A model generated the notes under the pieces. That model was not told the origin of the DNA. It did not search any database and saw only the letters and a list, made by a program, of their open reading frames with translations. DNA of 64,000 nucleotides from JBEKIK01 sp963845975 (lineage in GTDB: Bacteria; Planctomycetota; Planctomycetia; Pirellulales; Thermoguttaceae): assembly GCA_963845975.1 (NCBI GenBank), contig CAWJUD010000001.1, positions 186,001 through 250,000 of the forward strand, written 5' to 3'. Position numbers and translations under genes: made by a program. This document shows, one piece after another, positions 26,096 to 34,379 of this stretch. How positions within the stretch are numbered: position 1 is the stretch's first letter; the number at the start of each line of letters is the position of its first letter.

Positions 26096-26130
26096 TACAG
26101 GTTTGTTTCCTTATGAAAGGAGAGAAAATA

Positions 26131-27543
26131 GTGACTCCGAAAGAAGTTTTAGCATTGTGCCGTGAAAAGAACGTCAAATCGGTGGATTTGCGTTTTATGG
26201 ACTTCCCCGGGCTGTGGCAACATTTCACCATTCCCGTCGACAAACTCGACGAAGACGTCTTTGAAGACGGCGTTGGATTTGACGGCTCCAGCATTCGCGG
26301 CTGGCAGGCGATCAATGAAAGCGACATGCTCGTGGTTCCCCAGCCCGAGACCGCTTCCATCGATCCATTCTGCCTGATCCCTACGCTTGCGATGGTCTGT
26401 AACATTCAGGACCCCATCACACGAGAGGATTATACTCGCGATCCCCGCAATGTGGCCCGCAAATCGGTGAATTATCTAAAGAGCACCGGCATCGGCGACA
26501 CCTGTTACATGGGCCCGGAATGCGAGTTTTTCATTTTCGATGATGTCCGCTACGAGCAAAGCACTAATTGCGGCTTTTATTTCATCGACAGCATCGAAGG
26601 CCAGTGGAACCGCGGGCGCGAGGAAAAGCCGAACCTCGGTTACAAGCTCCGCTATAAAGAAGGCTACTTCCCCGTGCCTCCGGCCGATCAACAGATGGAC
26701 ATCCGCAACGAAATGATGCAGACCATGATCGAGTGCGGATTGAGCATCGAGGCCCAGCATCACGAGGTCGGCACCGCCGGCCAGGCCGAAATCGATCTGA
26801 AATTCGATAGCCTGGTCACCATGGCCGACAAGGTAATGATGTACAAATACATCACCAAAAACGTGGCGAAAAAATACAACAAGACGGTTACCTTCATGCC
26901 CAAACCCCTGTTCGGCGACAATGGTTCGGGCATGCACACCCACACTTCGATCTGGAAAGGCAACGAAAATCTTTTCGCCGGCAGCGGTTACGCCGGACTA
27001 AGCGACATGGCCATCTACGCCATCGGCGGATTGCTCAAGCACGCCCCTGCCATTCTCGCCTTTAGCTGTCCCACGACCAACAGTTACAAGCGATTGGTCC
27101 CCGGATACGAGGCGCCCGTCAACCTGGCCTACTCACAGCGCAACCGTTCGGCGGCCGTGCGGATTCCCATGTACAGCCCGAACCCCAAGGCCAAACGCCT
27201 GGAGTTCCGCTGCCCTGATCCAAGCTGCAATCCCTACCTCTCCTTTGCGGCAATCCTCATGGCTGTGCTCGACGGAATTCAGAACAAGATCGACCCGGGC
27301 GAGCCGCTCGACAAGGACATCTACGACCTAGAGCCCGAAGAACTGGCAAAAGTGCCTCACACGCCCGGCTCGCTGGAAGATGCCCTAAAGGCCTTGGCCG
27401 CCGATCACGATTTCCTTTTACGCGGCGATGTATTCACGCCGGACGTAATCGAAACCTGGATCAAGTACAAACAGGTCAACGAAGTCGAGGCCATGCAGTT
27501 GCGCCCGCATCCCTACGAGTTCTGCCTGTACTATGACATGTAA
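26131..27543 (+). CDS. glnA: Glutamine synthetase type I
   Basis: GlnA makes glutamine from glutamate, ammonia and ATP. The 470-residue length and the motifs fit GSI: VGFDGSSIRGWQAI (the DGSS loop), MGPECEFFIFD with metal-binding Glu residues, the HEVGTAGQAEIDL region, MPKPLFGDNGSGMHTHTSIW, and RNRSAAVRIP. The adenylylation-loop Tyr is present (DKDIYDLEPEE), so this is the regulated beta-type form. I place the start at the GTG at 26131 because AAAGGAGAG lies six bases before it; an upstream in-frame reading enters a dispersed repeat. A sigma-54 promoter and NtrC-like site suggest nitrogen control. Confidence 0.95.
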   Translation: MTPKEVLALCREKNVKSVDLRFMDFPGLWQHFTIPVDKLDEDVFEDGVGFDGSSIRGWQAINESDMLVVPQPETASIDPFCLIPTLAMVCNIQDPITREDYTRDPRNVARKSVNYLKSTGIGDTCYMGPECEFFIFDDVRYEQSTNCGFYFIDSIEGQWNRGREEKPNLGYKLRYKEGYFPVPPADQQMDIRNEMMQTMIECGLSIEAQHHEVGTAGQAEIDLKFDSLVTMADKVMMYKYITKNVAKKYNKTVTFMPKPLFGDNGSGMHTHTSIWKGNENLFAGSGYAGLSDMAIYAIGGLLKHAPAILAFSCPTTNSYKRLVPGYEAPVNLAYSQRNRSAAVRIPMYSPNPKAKRLEFRCPDPSCNPYLSFAAILMAVLDGIQNKIDPGEPLDKDIYDLEPEELAKVPHTPGSLEDALKALAADHDFLLRGDVFTPDVIETWIKYKQVNEVEAMQLRPHPYEFCLYYDM

Positions 27544-27915
27544 TAGAGGTTAGAAATTAGAGATAAGGATTGAAAGCTCTTTTGTCGAGGTTTAAGTGCG
27601 TTTTGTACGCACTAATACCACTGAAAAATCTATTTAGCCCCCGGTAAATACGCGGGGGCTTTTATTTTGCAGGTTGCAGTCGGATAGATCATAACTGAAC
27701 CGCGACCACTGGTCGTGGCTTTACAGGATTCATTAATGTCGGATTCCCGGTCTCTCAAGCGGAATCTTTTGCCCATTCTACCCAATCGACCAGACACGAA
27801 TTTTTTGGCTTTATTGTATCTCCATTTGGCCGAAGAAATACAAGTAGAGCTATTATTTTCGGCTGTCGGTCGTGCTATCGAGGCCTTTGGGCGTTTAGAT
27901 GAAAAGGAGCATCCC
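27544..27915. other. Region between glnA and the Cys-rich gene
   Basis: After the GTGCGTTTTGTACGCAC element (about 27594-27612) and the terminator there is a GCGACCACTGGTCG palindrome (about 27704-27718). An open frame from 27715 runs into the next gene but its first 67 codons are not clearly coding; I leave them out. Confidence 0.45.
27636..27666 (+). terminator. Rho-independent-type terminator after glnA
   Basis: AGCCCCCG-gtaaata-CGCGGGGGCT followed by TTTATTTT. It belongs to the same repeat family as 13374-13400, which suggests a repeat serving as a terminator. Confidence 0.6.
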
Positions 27916-28368
27916 ATGCGATGGTTAAATTGGGCTTCCGCTCTTGGTTTCTTATTGGTGATTAACGCGGCGTTTGCATATGCCGGATGCCCTACCTGCG
28001 GCGGCAATGATATGGCAAGCTATCGGTCCTATCGAGGACCGGCGTGCTTTTCACCGCCGGGTTACGGTTTGGCGCCGGGCTGTTGCGAATGCCCGCCCTC
28101 GGCTTGCGACAACGCCTGGGACGGGTATTGCGAGGAAAAAGCCAAGTGGCAGGCCTTTTTCGCCAGGGTAGGCACGCCTCGCGTTCATTACCATGGATGT
28201 CCCTCAATGCTCCCGGCCGAAACCTGTTCCAGCCCCCCGACTACTCCGCCCATTATGGAAACACAACCCAAACCTGTGGCCAAATCGACCGTTTCGCCCA
28301 GCCCGCTGCCTCCGGTTATGTCGCCAAGCAAGGCAACATCGAAATCCGACAGCCTGTGGTTTCGCTAG
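27916..28368 (+). CDS. Small Cys-rich secreted protein
   Basis: A 150-residue protein with a signal peptide (residues 1 to about 22, LGFLLVINAAFAYA) and a mature part rich in cysteine: CPTC at its start, then a GPAC-x-CC-x-C-x-x-(S)AC series, and CPSM and TCSS further on. The last 50 residues are Pro/Ser/Thr-rich, like an extended or wall-associated tail. Disulfides are likely outside the cytoplasm. I do not recognise a family. I start at the ATG at 27916 because AAAAGGAG lies about seven bases before it and a signal peptide follows at once. Confidence 0.6.
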   Translation: MRWLNWASALGFLLVINAAFAYAGCPTCGGNDMASYRSYRGPACFSPPGYGLAPGCCECPPSACDNAWDGYCEEKAKWQAFFARVGTPRVHYHGCPSMLPAETCSSPPTTPPIMETQPKPVAKSTVSPSPLPPVMSPSKATSKSDSLWFR

Positions 28369-28391
28369 CCGGTTTATTCATGAATTTACAT

Positions 28392-28449
28392 TAGCCCGAA
28401 GCGCAAGCGAGGGATGGCGAACAGTTTATCCTCGCTTGCACTTCGGGCT
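28392..28449. repeat. AGCCCGAAGCGCAAGCGAGGG-type inverted repeat
   Basis: AGCCCGAAGCGCAAGCGAGGG and the opposite arm CTCGCTTGCACTTCGGGCT enclose about 18 bases. A longer-spaced relative is at 20926-21014. Confidence 0.8.
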
Positions 28450-28510
28450 GGTGTTTCGGGCTGGTGTTTCGCACTCTGGGTTAAAAATTCCAGGCTATGA
28501 ATAAGCTGGA

Positions 28511-30563
28511 TCAGTGCACGCGTTGGCCGGGTTTTGCGCCCTTGTCGGGCGAGAGCAGATAAATTTCCCCCTCGCCTCCGCCGGCGGCCACTATCATGCC
28601 TTCACTGGCGCCGAACTTCATTTTTCGAGGAGCCAAATTTGCCGCGCATATCAGCAGCCGGCCCACAAGATCTTCCGGCTTGTACACGCCCTTGATCCCG
28701 GCAAACACTGTGCGCCGATGATCGCCGCCGAGGGTGAGCGTCAATTTCAGCAGCTTTTGCGCCCCGGGACGTCTTCGGCTTCTATTACCCGGACCACGCG
28801 AAGATCCACTTTGGCGAATTCATTGATACTGATTTCTTCGGCAAGCGGCTCGGCCTGTAAAGGCGCATCGCCGTCGCTGAGTGCGGACGTCGCGCCGGCA
28901 GGCGAAGTATGCGCAGCCGAGTTTTCCTCCGTGGTTTCGGTACTGGCGGCCACCATCGCCTCGACTTGTTTGCGGTCGACCCGCCGCATCAAGTGTTCGA
29001 ACCGGCCGATACGCTTGCCCAAGAGCGGCTTTTGCGATTGTTCCCAACCGATAATCGGATCGCCAAGCAGGTCGCCGGTTTGCCGGGCGAGTTGCGGAAG
29101 CACCGGGGCCATGTACACCGCTAATTGGCGGAAAAGGTTTATCCCGATAGTGCACACGTCGCGAAGTTCATCGCTCTTGTCCGTTTCTTTGCGCAGATTC
29201 CAGGCGCGCGCTGTTCGATGAATTGATTCGCCCGGTCGCCTACGCCCAGGATAATCCGCATCGCCTTGGCAAAGTCGCCGGCCTCGTAGGCCTCGGCAAC
29301 GGCTTCTCCCTCGGCTGCGGCCTGGGCGAACAATCCGCCGTCGTCGGGGTAGACGGCCGAAAGTCCGGTCTCTTCGGCAAATCGCGCGGTGCGGCTGCCA
29401 AGATTGACGATGTTGCCCACCATGTCGGAATTGACCTTGGCCGCAAACTCGTCGAAACTCAAGTCCAGATCGTCGACCCGGGAAGTCAATTTCGAGGCAT
29501 AATAATAGCGCAAATATGCCGGATCGAGATATTCGAGGTAAGTCGAAGCGCGGATGAACGTGCCCTTGCTCTTCGACATCTTCTCGCCGTTTACGGTCAA
29601 AAAGCCGTGAATATGAACCTTCTTGGGCAAACTAAAATCGGCGATCTTCAGCATCGCCGGCCAAAAGAGCGTGTGAAAATAGGTGATGTCCTTGCCGATG
29701 AAGTGATGCAATTCGGTTTCCGGGCTCCGCCACCAGTCGTTAAGGTTTTCGCCGTGCTTTTTGCACCACTCGTGGCTCGAGCCGATGTAGCCTATGGGCG
29801 CGTCGAACCACACGTACCAGTAATTGCCCGGGCTGTCCGGAATCTCAAAACCGAAGTACGGCGCCGGGCGCGATATGTCCCAATCGTGCAAGGGCTCGTT
29901 AAGGAAGTGGCCGGCCAGGTAATTCGAAACCTCGCCCTGCAGGCAGCCGCTTTTTTGCGTCCATTCTTCCAGAAAGGCGTGGAGTTTTTCTATGTCGATG
30001 AACAGATGCTTGGCCGTGCGAGGCTCGGGCGTGGCCCCGGAAAGCGTGCTCACCGGGTCGATCAAGTCGGTGGGATTGTAATGCGCGCCGCACTTGTCGC
30101 AACTGTCGCCGTACTGGTCGGGCGATTTGCACTTCGGACAAATTCCCTTCACAAAGCGATCGGCCAGAAAAGTGCCGGCCATCAGGTCGTAAAGCTGCGA
30201 CACCTTCCGCTCGCTAACCAGCCCGGCCTTGCGGATGGCGGACCAGATTTCTTCGCAGATCGCCCGATTTTCCGGGCTGTGGGTGCTGCCGTAATTGTCG
30301 AATTCAATGTCGAATCCGGCAAAATCGCGGATGTGGGCCTCGCGCATGGTGGCAATCAATTCTTCCTCGCGTATGCCCTCCTGCTTGGCCCGGATCATTA
30401 TCGCCGTGCCGTGCGTGTCGTCCGCGCATATATATATGCAACGATGTCCGCGGAGCTTTTGAAAACGGACCCAAATGTCGGTTTGCAGGTACTCTACCAG
30501 GTGTCCGATGTGAATATGGCCGTTGGCATAAGGCAGGGCGCTTGTGACCAGGATTTTTCGCAT
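28511..30563 (-). CDS. metG: Methionyl-tRNA synthetase with C-terminal tRNA-binding domain; two frameshifts
   Basis: MetG charges tRNA-Met. The N-terminal catalytic part has the HIGH motif (HIHIGHL, near residue 20), the zinc-knuckle CPKC...CDKC, and KMSKS (GEKMSKSKGTF). The anticodon-binding helical domain follows, and residues about 580-684 form the Trbp111-like tRNA-binding OB domain (FAKVDLRVVRVIEAEDVPG). Two single-base losses disturb the frame: in GCGCGCGCC near 29203 and in the GGGG run near 28763, where adding one G restores VPGAQKLLKL. Corrected length is about 684 residues, normal for this type. I start at 30563 (MRKILVTSALPYANG). The gene is essential, so the breaks are almost certainly indel errors. 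Confidence 0.92.
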
Positions 30564-30639
30564 GTCAAAAATATCTCCGCAAGAACGGCGGCTTCTTGTC
30601 AAAAACTTTTACTTTAGACTAAAGCCTATAGCCCAAAAT

Positions 30640-30680
30640 AGCCCAAGCCGGACTCGAACCGGTTTCATAAATCCTAGTTC
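30640..30680 (-). other. tRNA-like 3' fragment
   Basis: Read on the minus strand, ACCGG-TTCGAGT-CCGGC-TTGGGCTA looks like the T-arm and acceptor end of a tRNA. I could not fold the preceding bases into D and anticodon arms, so this is a remnant or an attachment-site-like copy and not an intact tRNA. Confidence 0.35.
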
Positions 30681-30841
30681 CATAAACAAGTTGCGTCAAT
30701 TGGAATTTTCCAATGCCGTAAAATCCTATGTATTCAGCGCCCCAAGTGCAAAAAAAGTCTCATTCACTAGGGATACAATCTTGGCTCGACTTTTGCCCTT
30801 TTTTTGGGATTATTTTGAGGATTGGTTTTGCTATAAGAACA

Positions 30842-30866
30842 GTAGGTCAGGTACCCCGTACCTGAC
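30842..30866 (+). repeat. REP hairpin with GTAG head
   Basis: GTAG followed by GTCAGGTAC-ccc-GTACCTGAC, a 9-bp perfect stem with a 3-base loop. GTAG plus fold-back is the signature recognised by RAYT transposases. Confidence 0.85.
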
Positions 30867-30916
30867 ATCTTCCCGTTTGGTATCTATGCCACCATTCGCC
30901 AAATTCACCGGCTGGT

Positions 30917-30941
30917 GTCAGGTACGGAGTACCTGACCTAC
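30917..30941 (-). repeat. REP hairpin with GTAG head, opposite orientation
   Basis: GTCAGGTAC-gga-GTACCTGAC followed by CTAC, the complement of GTAG. It sits 27 bases before the RAYT start and is inverted relative to the copy at 30842. Confidence 0.85.
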
Positions 30942-30967
30942 GAGATGATGGGCGGTAGAATGATGGC

Positions 30968-31519
30968 ATGTCTGACTATCGTCGCTATTTCGTCCCTGGG
31001 GGAACTTACTTCTTCACGGTGGTGACGGAACGCCGAGCGCAACTATTTGGACGAGAATCCGCGCGACGTTTGCTCGGCAACGTGATGCGACAATGCTTCC
31101 TCCGCTATCCCGTGGATGTGGTCGCAATCGTCCTGCTTCCCGAACATCTTCATACACTGTGGACGCTGCCGCCGGGCGATGACCGCTATTCGCTGCGGTG
31201 GCGGTGGATCAAACGGGAATTCACCCGGGGCTGGCTGGCCCTCGGCGGTCCGGAACAGCAATGTTCCGAGTTGCGCGGCGGCGAACAGCGGCGTGGCGTA
31301 TGGCAACGTCGGTTTTGGGAGCATGCCATTCGGGACGAAGCCGACATGGAATCTCACTTCGACTACATCCACTATAATCCCGTCAAGCACGGCCTTGTCC
31401 GACGACCGTACGATTGGCCGTGGTCGAGTTTTCGGCGATGGGTTCGTGTGGGCCATTATTCCGCGGATTGGGCTGCCGGAGCCAATACATTCGCATTGCC
31501 GGGAGATGCCGGTGAATAA
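30968..31519 (+). CDS. REP-associated tyrosine transposase (RAYT, Y1_Tnp)
   Basis: RAYTs are single-domain relatives of IS200/IS605 transposases that cut single-stranded REP hairpins. The 183-residue protein shows MSDYRRYFVPGGTYFFTVVT, the HUH metal site His60-Leu-His62 within LLPEHLHTLW, the RWIKREFTR region, and the catalytic-tyrosine segment FDYIHYNPVKHGLV (Tyr133/Tyr136), with the PYDWPWSSF tail typical of the group. REP hairpins headed by GTAG flank it on both sides. No break or missing residue is seen, so the enzyme could be active. It is a domesticated-type element, not a classical insertion sequence. Confidence 0.92.
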   Translation: MSDYRRYFVPGGTYFFTVVTERRAQLFGRESARRLLGNVMRQCFLRYPVDVVAIVLLPEHLHTLWTLPPGDDRYSLRWRWIKREFTRGWLALGGPEQQCSELRGGEQRRGVWQRRFWEHAIRDEADMESHFDYIHYNPVKHGLVRRPYDWPWSSFRRWVRVGHYSADWAAGANTFALPGDAGE

Positions 31520-31536
31520 TGTAGGTCAGCGTGGGT

Positions 31537-31561
31537 GTCAGGTACAGGGTACCTGACCTAC
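31537..31561 (-). repeat. REP hairpin downstream of the RAYT gene
   Basis: GTCAGGTAC-agg-GTACCTGAC-CTAC. It is preceded at 31521 by GTAGGTCAG, which looks like the start of a partly lost copy in the other orientation, so this end was also a pair. Confidence 0.85.
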
Positions 31562-31574
31562 CGAACCCTGAATC

Positions 31575-32240
31575 CTATAGGGGCCGCTCGATGGTCACGT
31601 CCAATGCGTAGCGCTGATAAGGCCGGTCAGCGCGGACCACGGGTGCGGATTGGATGACCATCGTGCCCAGCGACTTGCCGCCGGAGTTGACCGTTTCGTA
31701 GATCAACCGGCTGGGATCGTTGCAAGGGCGGCGGATATAGCCGTACCGGGAGTTCATAAAGGAGATCAATGCCCGGGGATCGCCGGTCGTGCCCCGCAAG
31801 GTGATCTGCTGCACCTGCTGGGCAGGGTTGAAATAGTAGGTCAGCGAGCCGGCCACGTCGTTCGGGCTTGTGCCGGTCACCAGCGGCACGCGATACCCGT
31901 GCAGTTGCAACAGGGCCAGATCGGTCGATACCCGCGGCCAGCGCTGCAATACCCAGGCCGGCGAGACGTCGAACCGCAAGACCTCGGCCAAGGCCGGGAC
32001 TGGAGCGCCTTCCACGGATATCGCGGCCGGACTCGACGGCGCCAAGGAAGGATCGGCCGATTTATCACCGGGCTTTAGGACCTCGGTAGAATTTGTCATT
32101 GCGGCGGATGCCGTCGATGTTTTATCGCCCGAAGCGCCCAGATGGAGATCGCGCCAGAAATCGCTAAAGCGGAACATCGTAACCGGCCCGCCAAATGCCG
32201 CCGCCAACAAAATTCCGATAAAAACAGTCTTTTTAAACAT
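31575..32240 (-). CDS. Exported protein of unknown function, planctomycete type
   Basis: A 221-residue product with an N-terminal hydrophobic segment (VFIGILLAAAFGGPVTMF) that may be a signal anchor, a Ser/Ala/Lys-rich linker and a C-terminal alpha/beta domain (residues about 80-220). That domain begins FDVSPAWVLQRWPRVSTDLALLQLHGYRVPLVTG, continues with a YYFNPAQQVQQITLRG strand and ends with repeated beta strands. I do not recognise catalytic residues. It lies directly downstream of the REP hairpins and is on the opposite strand to the RAYT gene; no functional link is implied. Confidence 0.6.
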   Translation of the reverse strand: MFKKTVFIGILLAAAFGGPVTMFRFSDFWRDLHLGASGDKTSTASAAMTNSTEVLKPGDKSADPSLAPSSPAAISVEGAPVPALAEVLRFDVSPAWVLQRWPRVSTDLALLQLHGYRVPLVTGTSPNDVAGSLTYYFNPAQQVQQITLRGTTGDPRALISFMNSRYGYIRRPCNDPSRLIYETVNSGGKSLGTMVIQSAPVVRADRPYQRYALDVTIERPL

Positions 32241-32270
32241 AAGAATGCAAGCCGGAGGTCGCAGATTATA

Positions 32271-32302
32271 TTTAGCCCCGGGTGAATACGCCCGGGGTTA
32301 AA
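32271..32302. repeat. TTTAGCCCCGGGTGAATACGCCCGGGG repeat
   Basis: Stem CCCCGGG-TGAATACG-CCCGGGG. It is the same family as 13374-13400 and 27636-27660. Confidence 0.8.
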
Positions 32303-32509
32303 TCATAAATTTATCCCCATTTTCCCGCCGTGAATTCACAGCGGGGCTATACATGAATCCCGGGACAAAAAACTATTATCTATGATCGGCAAAAGTAGGA
32401 ACGCGGCTTGGCGACGGTTGCCTCCGGCCGACGCAGATTGCCCAGACGGCAGGCCGGTTTAATGAATTACAACCGGCAAAACCCAAAAGTCCCGCGCCTA
32501 GATAAAAAT

Positions 32510-32582
32510 AAAGCCGTGGACTTTATTCCCTACCTTATCAGATTGCGTCAGTCGATAAGGATGGGGATTATTCCACGGCTTT
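32510..32582 (-). terminator. 73-base near-continuous hairpin; possible terminator on the minus strand
   Basis: The outer stem is 11 bp (AAAGCCGTGGA / TCCACGGCTTT), an inner stem is CCTTATC / GATAAGG, and a further pairing closes a 3-base CGT loop. Read on the minus strand, the hairpin is followed by TTTATTTTTAT, so it could terminate the sigma/anti-sigma transcript. It is longer than a usual terminator and could be a structured RNA or a small mobile element. Confidence 0.5.
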
Positions 32583-32705
32583 CGAAGGAGGTGGAGCTAA
32601 TGATTTACAATTCAGGAGGATAGGCATTCTTGCCCGTCTTTTTACAGTTCCCGGTTCTCAGTCCTTGGTTGGAGGTCGAATTTTTTAATCGTTGGGCCGT
32701 CAAAT

Positions 32706-33704
32706 TCAGGGTTTTGACCGGTTCACGTAGTTAATCGGCGCAGCCTGGCTTGCACCGACTACGGAATCGTTCTGTTGCAGGCCCGCGGCCACCAGGCCGG
32801 CGTCGTTGGTAAAGATATCGTCGATGGACCCATCGGGCTTGGATTTGGTCAGGAATTTCACGCTGCCGTTTTCGAACAGTACGTTTTGTCCCCAGCCGGC
32901 GTGGTTTTCGCTCTGATGATCGGGCCGATCGCTGGGAGAGTCGGACATGATGGCAAAATTGTCGCGGTACAGGTTTTTCGTGGGATAGTACGAACCGTCG
33001 CGTGTATAACCGAGATTATAACCGTAGCTTCCGCCCAGCGTGGGGCGGAGATCGACGATCTTGGCGCTCGGCGCTAGTTCTAATTCGTTATAAGTAGGAA
33101 TGCGGAAGCTGTTACGTTGGGCGGCCAGACGGGAATCGGGGCAAACAAAGCGGCTGACGTCGGTAATCAGCTTGTTCTGGAACAGAACCGGCGCGTAAAT
33201 GCCCGCCGTTGCTAATTTCCCCTGTGAGGGCACCGCGGGGAAATAGCCGCCCTTGGCCTGACTGTATTGTGTCAGTGCAGAGCCCAATTCGCGCAAGTTA
33301 TCCTGGCATGCGGCGCGGCGGGCGGAAAAGCGGCTGTTGGCAACGGCCGGAAAGATCAATAACGTGGCCGCCACCAGCACGATGGCAGCCATGGCTATGT
33401 CCAACTTTGTCATGCGCCCGATCCAACTGGGCGGAGCAATCGCGGGACTGAGCCTTTTAGATATAGCCGGCGCAGGACTGGCCATATGCGCGGCCACAAA
33501 CTCGCATGTTCGCTGTGCCAACCCGGGCGGCGGGTTATAATTTGTCCGCAACGCGGCCAATGGCTCCAATCGCTTGCGCAATAAGGTTAATTCCTTGCGA
33601 TACTCGGGATCGCCCTGTAATCGCGCATCCAAAATCGCCTGCTCGTCTTCATCCAGAGCGCCTAGTAAATGCCCAAGTAGTTGTTCTCGCTCGGAATCGG
33701 TCAT
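32706..33704 (-). CDS. Anti-sigma-like membrane protein with DUF1559-type pilin-like C-terminus
   Basis: Residues 1-75 resemble a cytoplasmic anti-sigma helical domain (ALDEDEQAILDARLQGDPEYRKEL, without the zinc-finger Cys/His pattern). A single transmembrane helix follows near residue 105 (LDIAMAAIVLVAATLLIFPAV). The outer part, starting RRAACQDNLRELGSALTQYSQAKGGYFP and ending GQNVLFENGSVKFL, matches the conserved core of planctomycete DUF1559 pseudopilin-like proteins. The gene starts 24 bases after the ECF sigma gene stops and is probably co-transcribed with it, so it should hold the sigma factor inactive until a signal reaches its outer domain. Confidence 0.78.
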   Translation of the reverse strand: MTDSEREQLLGHLLGALDEDEQAILDARLQGDPEYRKELTLLRKRLEPLAALRTNYNPPPGLAQRTCEFVAAHMASPAPAISKRLSPAIAPPSWIGRMTKLDIAMAAIVLVAATLLIFPAVANSRFSARRAACQDNLRELGSALTQYSQAKGGYFPAVPSQGKLATAGIYAPVLFQNKLITDVSRFVCPDSRLAAQRNSFRIPTYNELELAPSAKIVDLRPTLGGSYGYNLGYTRDGSYYPTKNLYRDNFAIMSDSPSDRPDHQSENHAGWGQNVLFENGSVKFLTKSKPDGSIDDIFTNDAGLVAAGLQQNDSVVGASQAAPINYVNRSKP

Positions 33705-33728
33705 AATTAACCAGCAATAAGGTTTACA

Positions 33729-34379
33729 TTATTTTGATAGATTTATATGACTAAATGTTTCGCTGAGTTTCTGCACGGCCGCGTGGAGACGGCTTTTAAC
33801 GGTTCCCACGGGGATATCCAGGATTTCGGCGGCTTCGCGGTATTTTAATCCTTTGAAATACACCAACAACACCACTTGCCGGGTTTGCTCGGGCAGGCCG
33901 TCAATGGCACTGCGTAACTGGCCGTATTGCTCGGCGGCTTCCGCCTCTTCACTCGGCCCCGCTTCGGCGCCGTCGAGCAATTCGACCAATGTTCCCATTT
34001 CTCCTTCAATATCGCTTTGCATGCGGCGGTCGAGGCTGATTATTTTGTGTCTCCGGTTGCGGCGCTGGTAGTCGATGGCCTGATTCGTGGCTACCGTATA
34101 CAACCATGGCCGCACTTTACGCCCTTCCTCGAACTGACCGCACTTTAGATGCACTTGGAGGAATGTCTGTTGGAAGACGTCCTCGGCCATCTCCGCGTCG
34201 CCGAGATAGTGGCGCAAATAACCGTAAAGCTCCTTTTCATAGCGCCGCACCAACTCTTCAAATGCCGGCCGGTCCGATCGAGATCGATAATCCAACAACA
34301 GTTCTTCGTCGGTCCGATCTATCAAATCCTGAGAGCCGTTGGCACGCGGCTTAAAGTGTTCAATCGTGCCGTTAAACAT
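33729..34379 (-). CDS. ECF sigma factor
   Basis: The 216-residue protein has sigma region 2 (FEELVRRYEKELYGYLRHYLGDAEMAEDVFQQTF, then WLYTVATNQAIDYQRR) and region 4 (IDGLPEQTRQVVLLVYFKGLKYREAAEILDIPVGTVKSRLH), without region 3, as in ECF sigma factors. A 40-residue acidic linker lies between the two. I start at the ATG at 34379 (MFNGTIEHFKPRANG); an earlier in-frame start would add 63 unlikely residues. The anti-sigma-like gene lies immediately downstream. The regulated promoters are unknown. Confidence 0.88.
   Translation of the reverse strand: MFNGTIEHFKPRANGSQDLIDRTDEELLLDYRSRSDRPAFEELVRRYEKELYGYLRHYLGDAEMAEDVFQQTFLQVHLKCGQFEEGRKVRPWLYTVATNQAIDYQRRNRRHKIISLDRRMQSDIEGEMGTLVELLDGAEAGPSEEAEAAEQYGQLRSAIDGLPEQTRQVVLLVYFKGLKYREAAEILDIPVGTVKSRLHAAVQKLSETFSHINLSK

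Larger units (their letters stand above)
25538..26130. other. glnA control region and leader
   Basis: No gene is present. The region holds an NtrC-like palindrome (25845-25861), a sigma-54 promoter match (25965-25980), a GGCACAC-type repeat in the untranslated leader (about 26068-26092) and a strong ribosome site just before glnA. Confidence 0.6.
30564..30967. other. Region between metG and the RAYT gene
   Basis: Contains a tRNA 3'-half-like sequence (about 30640-30680) and two REP hairpins (30842-30866 and 30917-30941). An open frame across it is not convincing. Confidence 0.55.
32241..32705. other. Intergenic region with repeat hairpin and a 73-base stem-loop
   Basis: Contains the CCCCGGG-type repeat (32271-32302) and a long hairpin (32510-32582). 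A stretch with GAAGGAGGTGGAGCTAATG at 32583 shows a good ribosome-site shape followed by only seven codons; I do not call a gene. Confidence 0.55.

Noticed and set aside
26029..26130. Upstream extension of glnA
   Set aside because: It consists of a dispersed GGCACAC repeat; a strong ribosome site lies just before the GTG at 26131.
27715..27915. N-terminal extension of the Cys-rich protein
   Set aside because: A good ribosome site and a signal peptide start at 27916; the upstream codons cross a palindromic repeat.
29223..30617. 464-codon plus-strand open frame opposite metG
   Set aside because: Antisense to a clear methionyl-tRNA synthetase; no domain or codon pattern of its own.
32598..32624. 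Seven-codon ORF after AGGAGG as a gene
   Set aside because: Too short to support, and the context may be part of a minus-strand terminator or repeat.
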